Shown here: piece after piece, positions 60,465-64,000 of the stretch
Layout of the letters: every line of letters starts with the position of its first letter
How positions within the stretch are numbered: the first letter of the stretch is position 1
Assembly (NCBI GenBank): GCA_914767715.1
Contig: OU612074.1
Location: forward strand, 5,161,501-5,225,500
Source: Membranipora membranacea
Lineage: Eukaryota > Bryozoa > Gymnolaemata > Cheilostomatida > Membraniporidae
Direction of reading: 5' to 3'
Length of the DNA stretch: 64,000 bases
The notes under the pieces: generated by a model
Database searches by the model: none
Seen by the model: the letters and a program-made list of their open reading frames with translations, nothing else
What the model was told of the DNA's origin: nothing
Program-made: the position numbers and the translations under genes

Positions 60465-60479
60465 CCTAACAGTAAGTAA

Positions 60480-61293
60480 AGGTGAATAAATAGTACAAAA
60501 ATTGGTACAGATGAGGTTTGCATGTTTCCAAAAATAGGCTTACAGTCAAAACAAAAATTAGTGAACCATTTGCTACATGGATACTTGGACTTGCAAGTAC
60601 GTAAAATAGCAATGGAATAAAATAAAGGCTGTCACGGCCTAGGGGCTTATGATTAGTTAGTCTACAATAGTCATGATGTGTCCCTCTTTACTCAATTTTT
60701 TCTTCCCCCTTTTGAACCGGAAATGAAATTGTTTACATTGCATAAAGCCTAATTTCCTCAATCGGTGATGGGGGTGTCCTTATGGTTCTCCGATTATACT
60801 ATTGAAAGGTGAGAAAACTCCTAATATGACTTACTGCATACTACCTCATACACCCAGAGTTGACCTATGATAGTGGACTGACACAGAAAGACACAGAGCT
60901 GACCACTTACGCTTTCTGACCTCTTACATTCCTCTACCAACCACAAGTGAAGTGAAATGGTGATTTTTGATGATTATGTTGCAATCTGATAATAGCAGCC
61001 ATCCTTGAGTGAGCAATTGCAACGCAAGTAAGATGGCACAAAAACCTGAGAACAAAGGTCAATCAGTTCTTGGTAGTCTGGTTGTCGGCGCCTCAAGCTA
61101 ACTGACATGAAACTTAAGTACCAGTCACATGTTTGATTATCTTTGTTATATTGCGTTGGGTCACATATGAAACCATGCTTCTATAAAATTAACAAAGAGC
61201 TGAAATTGCAATTTAAAAAATTATATGGCTGATAATGAATTTTGCATGATCGTCGTTTTGACATATGTTCTGGGTTCAGAGCTACTGGAGCCA
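60480..61293. other. Non-coding stretch, no gene seen
   Basis: Between the SLC22A18-like gene region and the 3' end of the next minus-strand gene. Confidence 0.5.
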
Positions 61294-64000
61294 TCACTTA
61301 TCACTGATACCACTAGTCGCCTGCTTATGGTGATAGAGTATGAAGTTAGTGATGATTTCCTGTGACGTTGTGTCCTGATCAGTTTTCATCAGTTTCTGAA
61401 TCAGCTCCATAATCACCTTAGACAGATCATCATCATCTCTGTAGAGGCTGAAAATAATAATTCAGATACCCTTATGATAATGAATCAACCTGTGGATCAT
61501 TATTCAACAAATGTAGTACGTATTATGTCTCATGAATACCAACACTAAGCCTCAGTTCACCTACCAGGAAGGTGGAAAGTTTTTTTGTTCAGGTCTTGGT
61601 ATATATAAAACAAGTGATATTGTTACTTAGAAATCGAAAAAGGTGGGATTAGTGAAGAATATATTTCATGCGAAGCAATTGGTGAGGGCAAATTCTATCT
61701 GTGAACTCAGCCGCTTTTATATGAACATAAACTCAAAGAGATTGATGAGGACATTTTATACCGATGACATCAACCATGTCTCAGCTCGGAGTTTTTCAGC
61801 AATGCTGGTATTGTATCCATTCTTTATACACGGAATTATGCTGGATAATCTCATGATCTGTATTAACCACAATCAATAAAAAATATAAAACAAAAACCGG
61901 TAGTCACAGAGACATCATTTTTAGTGCGTGTGCATGAAATTGTGTATGTTAAATCTTGATTATTTTCTGGTTGTAGCAGGGAGAATCCTCCCGGGTTGGT
62001 GTGAGAATTTACCATCCCAACCCTGTCTCTTATTTACAATGTACTACTGCTCTGAGAGTCATCGCTAATTAGTAATTAATTTTAACTTAATCTAGAGGCA
62101 AAAATGTACTCTATGTAAAAGTAGCTATAACCAACCAGTTGATGAGTATGAGAGTGATGATGTTCCATTCTAGAGGCTTAGCCGTTATGTTCTCTCTATT
62201 TAACCTTCAAATATCAAGAATAATGTATATTATTTAAAGGGTTACTGTAACTACAGGGAGGCACCCTGCAGTAGGCTTTTGATAGCTACAAAGCTACCCT
62301 CATTATGAGATTTTCCTATTGTTAGCACTTTAACCTAAAATATAGGGATATCACTCTAGAAAGTGAGTCACAGATATATAGATGCTTCTATATAAGTTCA
62401 TATCTCAAGAGACATTTCATACAGATAGGATATCATAGGAGCCAAATAGTTTTATGTCTCAACGGAATACATCCCATTGTGTCAGTAAAAACAACAAAAA
62501 CAAACAATTACTGTACAATAGGAATCTCATCTAAAAAAGATCATTCAACAATATGTCGTCGTCAGATCACTCATGTGATTATCAATAGGTACTAGATGAT
62601 TTGACTGAGGTAGGTCAAGTTTGATCAAGTTTGCCTGCATTTTAGTTGCCCCCTACCACTGGACATGCCTTGGCTTGAGGGGCTGCGGTGTTAAATGCAG
62701 GCAAATGAACCAAACTTGGTCCAGGACTGGGGTCAGGAAGGTATAACTTCCAACTATATATGTGTGGCAGTGGTAATATTTCAAACCTTTTATAAGAGGG
62801 CAATCTAAAGCTTTGCTCTTCATCATAAAATTCTCAGCTGAGTAAAGACTGAAGGAGGAAGACAAAGAGAAAGAGAGATTACTTACTTGAATGTTATGGT
62901 TGACTTGCTTGAATGTTTTGGTTGACTTACTTGAATATTTTGGTTTACTTACTTGAATATTTTGGTCAACTTACTTAAATGTTTTGACGAGCACACTCAG
63001 TTTATCCCTGAACTCCTGAGAGGACTGAACTATAAATCCGACCTTCTCAAAACTGTAATAAGTGTAAAATACAAATTTGGTTATCTGAGGTCCAGAGTCA
63101 GAGGCTTAGTCTTACTCTGGTCAATGTTCTAGTGAGGTCACATGGCTGGAGACAACCACTCTGACATCGAGACTATGATTTAGTGTGAGTACCTAACATA
63201 TTGCCGCCCCTAATTAATAAAACCTTGTGGCGGTACTCGAGCGAATGGAATCAGTTAAATCTCTATCGATCAGAGACATATATGCAATAGTAGTACCTTT
63301 GACAAATCTGTTAACTAGTTACAAGGTGAAATTCTTCTCGGGAGTTCCCAAAATATGACAGGCCTCAGCTCATTAGGTAACACAGTTCTTAATTACATCT
63401 CAAATCGCATAGTTATACTGTTTATCGAAAAATAGTCACACTTTTAATCACACCAACCTTTTAAGTATCCTATGGTAGACGATGTTATGTTGTTGAGTTG
63501 AGACAGATTCAACATTGGGAGTCGTCACTTCAACTTCATCCCTCTAAAATATTCGTCATACAAACAGACCTTTTTTACTTACAAACTAAGTGAGCGGATG
63601 AATGTAGACACCTGAAGTAAATTTTTAAGCGATCATCCAAAAAGCAAAAGAGAGTGAAAATGGATTGGGAGACAGAATTTTCTCCAGTTTCTCTTAGATA
63701 TTAATTGTTCCTTGTTTAAAAAAAAAAATGAATGTGACAAAACGATGATGCTTCTGAAACATGACTAGCCATGATTAAGTTATTCTAAGTGTGAATACAG
63801 TCTTCGGGATTCCGTCAATAAGTTATAAAACTACTGAGGATTATAGACTTTAGTTTAAGTGACAACAGACACTTAAAATTAGGATGATATCCAAACCCCT
63901 GTCAAATATTGTGTAGCATCTACAAAATATACCTGATCTACAAGAAATACCTGATCTACAAGATATACCTGACTAGTAGAAGGACCTGCAGTATTGTCTT
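61294..64000 (-). CDS. Unrecognised gene, 3' part (runs off the right edge)
   Basis: Three well-supported exons: 63543-63458, 63052-62975, 61447-61294 (stop 61296-61294), in phase, giving the last 105 residues. A fourth, ending at 63969 or at repeat donors 63951/63933, is likely and would add 'DNTAGPSTSQ'. The C-terminus is polar and helical ('HRILKSFEKVGFIVQSSQEF', 'DDDLSKVIMELIQKLMKTDQ'), like helical-repeat or scaffold proteins, but no family was recognised. No membrane segment is seen. Two exon ends (62975 and 63969) lie in tandem repeats that copy the splice donor. The stretch 61448-62610 in the last intron holds nothing recognised. Function unknown. Confidence 0.65.
62613..62722. mobile_element. 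Short palindromic MITE-like element (TTTGCCTGCATT family)
   Basis: The left end GTCAAGTTTGATCAAGTTTG then CCTGCATTT pairs with the right end AAATGCAGGCAAATGAACC then AAACTTGGTCC. Related to 34363-34488. It lies in an intron of the right-edge gene. Confidence 0.6.
62881..62990 (-). repeat. 22-bp x5 minisatellite carrying splice donors
   Basis: Five exact-length units, minus-strand consensus AACCAAAAYATTCAAGTAAGT. The first holds the real exon end (62975); later units repeat AAG/TAAGT-type donors at 62953, 62931, 62909 (GCAAGT) and 62887. Confidence 0.9.
63920..63973 (-). repeat. 18-bp x3 minisatellite carrying splice donors
   Basis: Three units with minus-strand TTGTAGATCAG/GTAT. Each holds a CAG/GT donor (63969, 63951, 63933). 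Confidence 0.9.

Noticed and set aside
60111-60523. Overlapping frames on both strands near 60.3 kb
   Set aside because: They arise from the 82-bp MITE palindrome and its flanks; no domain.

Overview
The window is nuclear DNA of an animal, most likely an invertebrate. Genes are split into 40-320 bp exons with GT-AG introns. The protein families are metazoan (SLC16-like and SLC22A18-like transporters, a fucolectin-type F5/8C domain). Mobile DNA of several animal types is present: a PIF/Harbinger transposase, a LINE reverse transcriptase, a DIRS/Crypton-like tyrosine recombinase, tRNA-derived SINEs and MITEs. The DNA is AT-rich with many microsatellites. I cannot name the species. No CRISPR, operon or bacterial feature is present. 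Gene models below were spliced by eye; those called intact have splice phases that agree across all exons.

Left and middle (1-41 kb): a cluster of five copies of one monocarboxylate-transporter-like (SLC16/MFS) gene. In order they are: B (+, 2.1-4.2 kb, exons 2-6 only), C (+, 9.4-14.5 kb, a broken pseudogene split by a Harbinger transposase gene), D (-, 21.3-16.3 kb, complete, 433 aa, with a LINE in intron 1), E (+, 31.4-32.2 kb, exons 4-6 only, preceded by broken echoes of exon 4) and A (+, 35.5-40.1 kb, complete, 450 aa). A and D point away from each other across a large, gapped inverted duplication. A is a mosaic: exon 1 and its 5' flank match D, while exons 2-6 and the 3' flank match B. 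A 2.6 kb fold-back element (5.6-8.2 kb) and a decayed tyrosine recombinase (0.15-1.0 kb) lie at the left.

Right (41-64 kb): a fucolectin-like F5/8C gene on the minus strand, probably a pseudogene (45.8-41.9 kb). Next is an unrecognised four-exon gene for a 152-aa amphipathic protein (+, 47.9-50.2 kb). It converges on an 11-exon SLC22A18-like transporter gene (-, 58.9-52.7 kb, 425 aa). A 1.4 kb tandem duplication has doubled the 3' ends of both converging genes, so each has a spare terminal exon and poly(A) signal. At the right edge is the 3' part of an unrecognised minus-strand gene, in which two exon/5'-splice-site junctions have been multiplied into minisatellites.

The theme of the window is gene-end remodelling by local duplication: exon shuffling among transporter copies, doubled 3' ends, repeated splice donors, and MITE insertions that can be checked against empty sites in paralogues.
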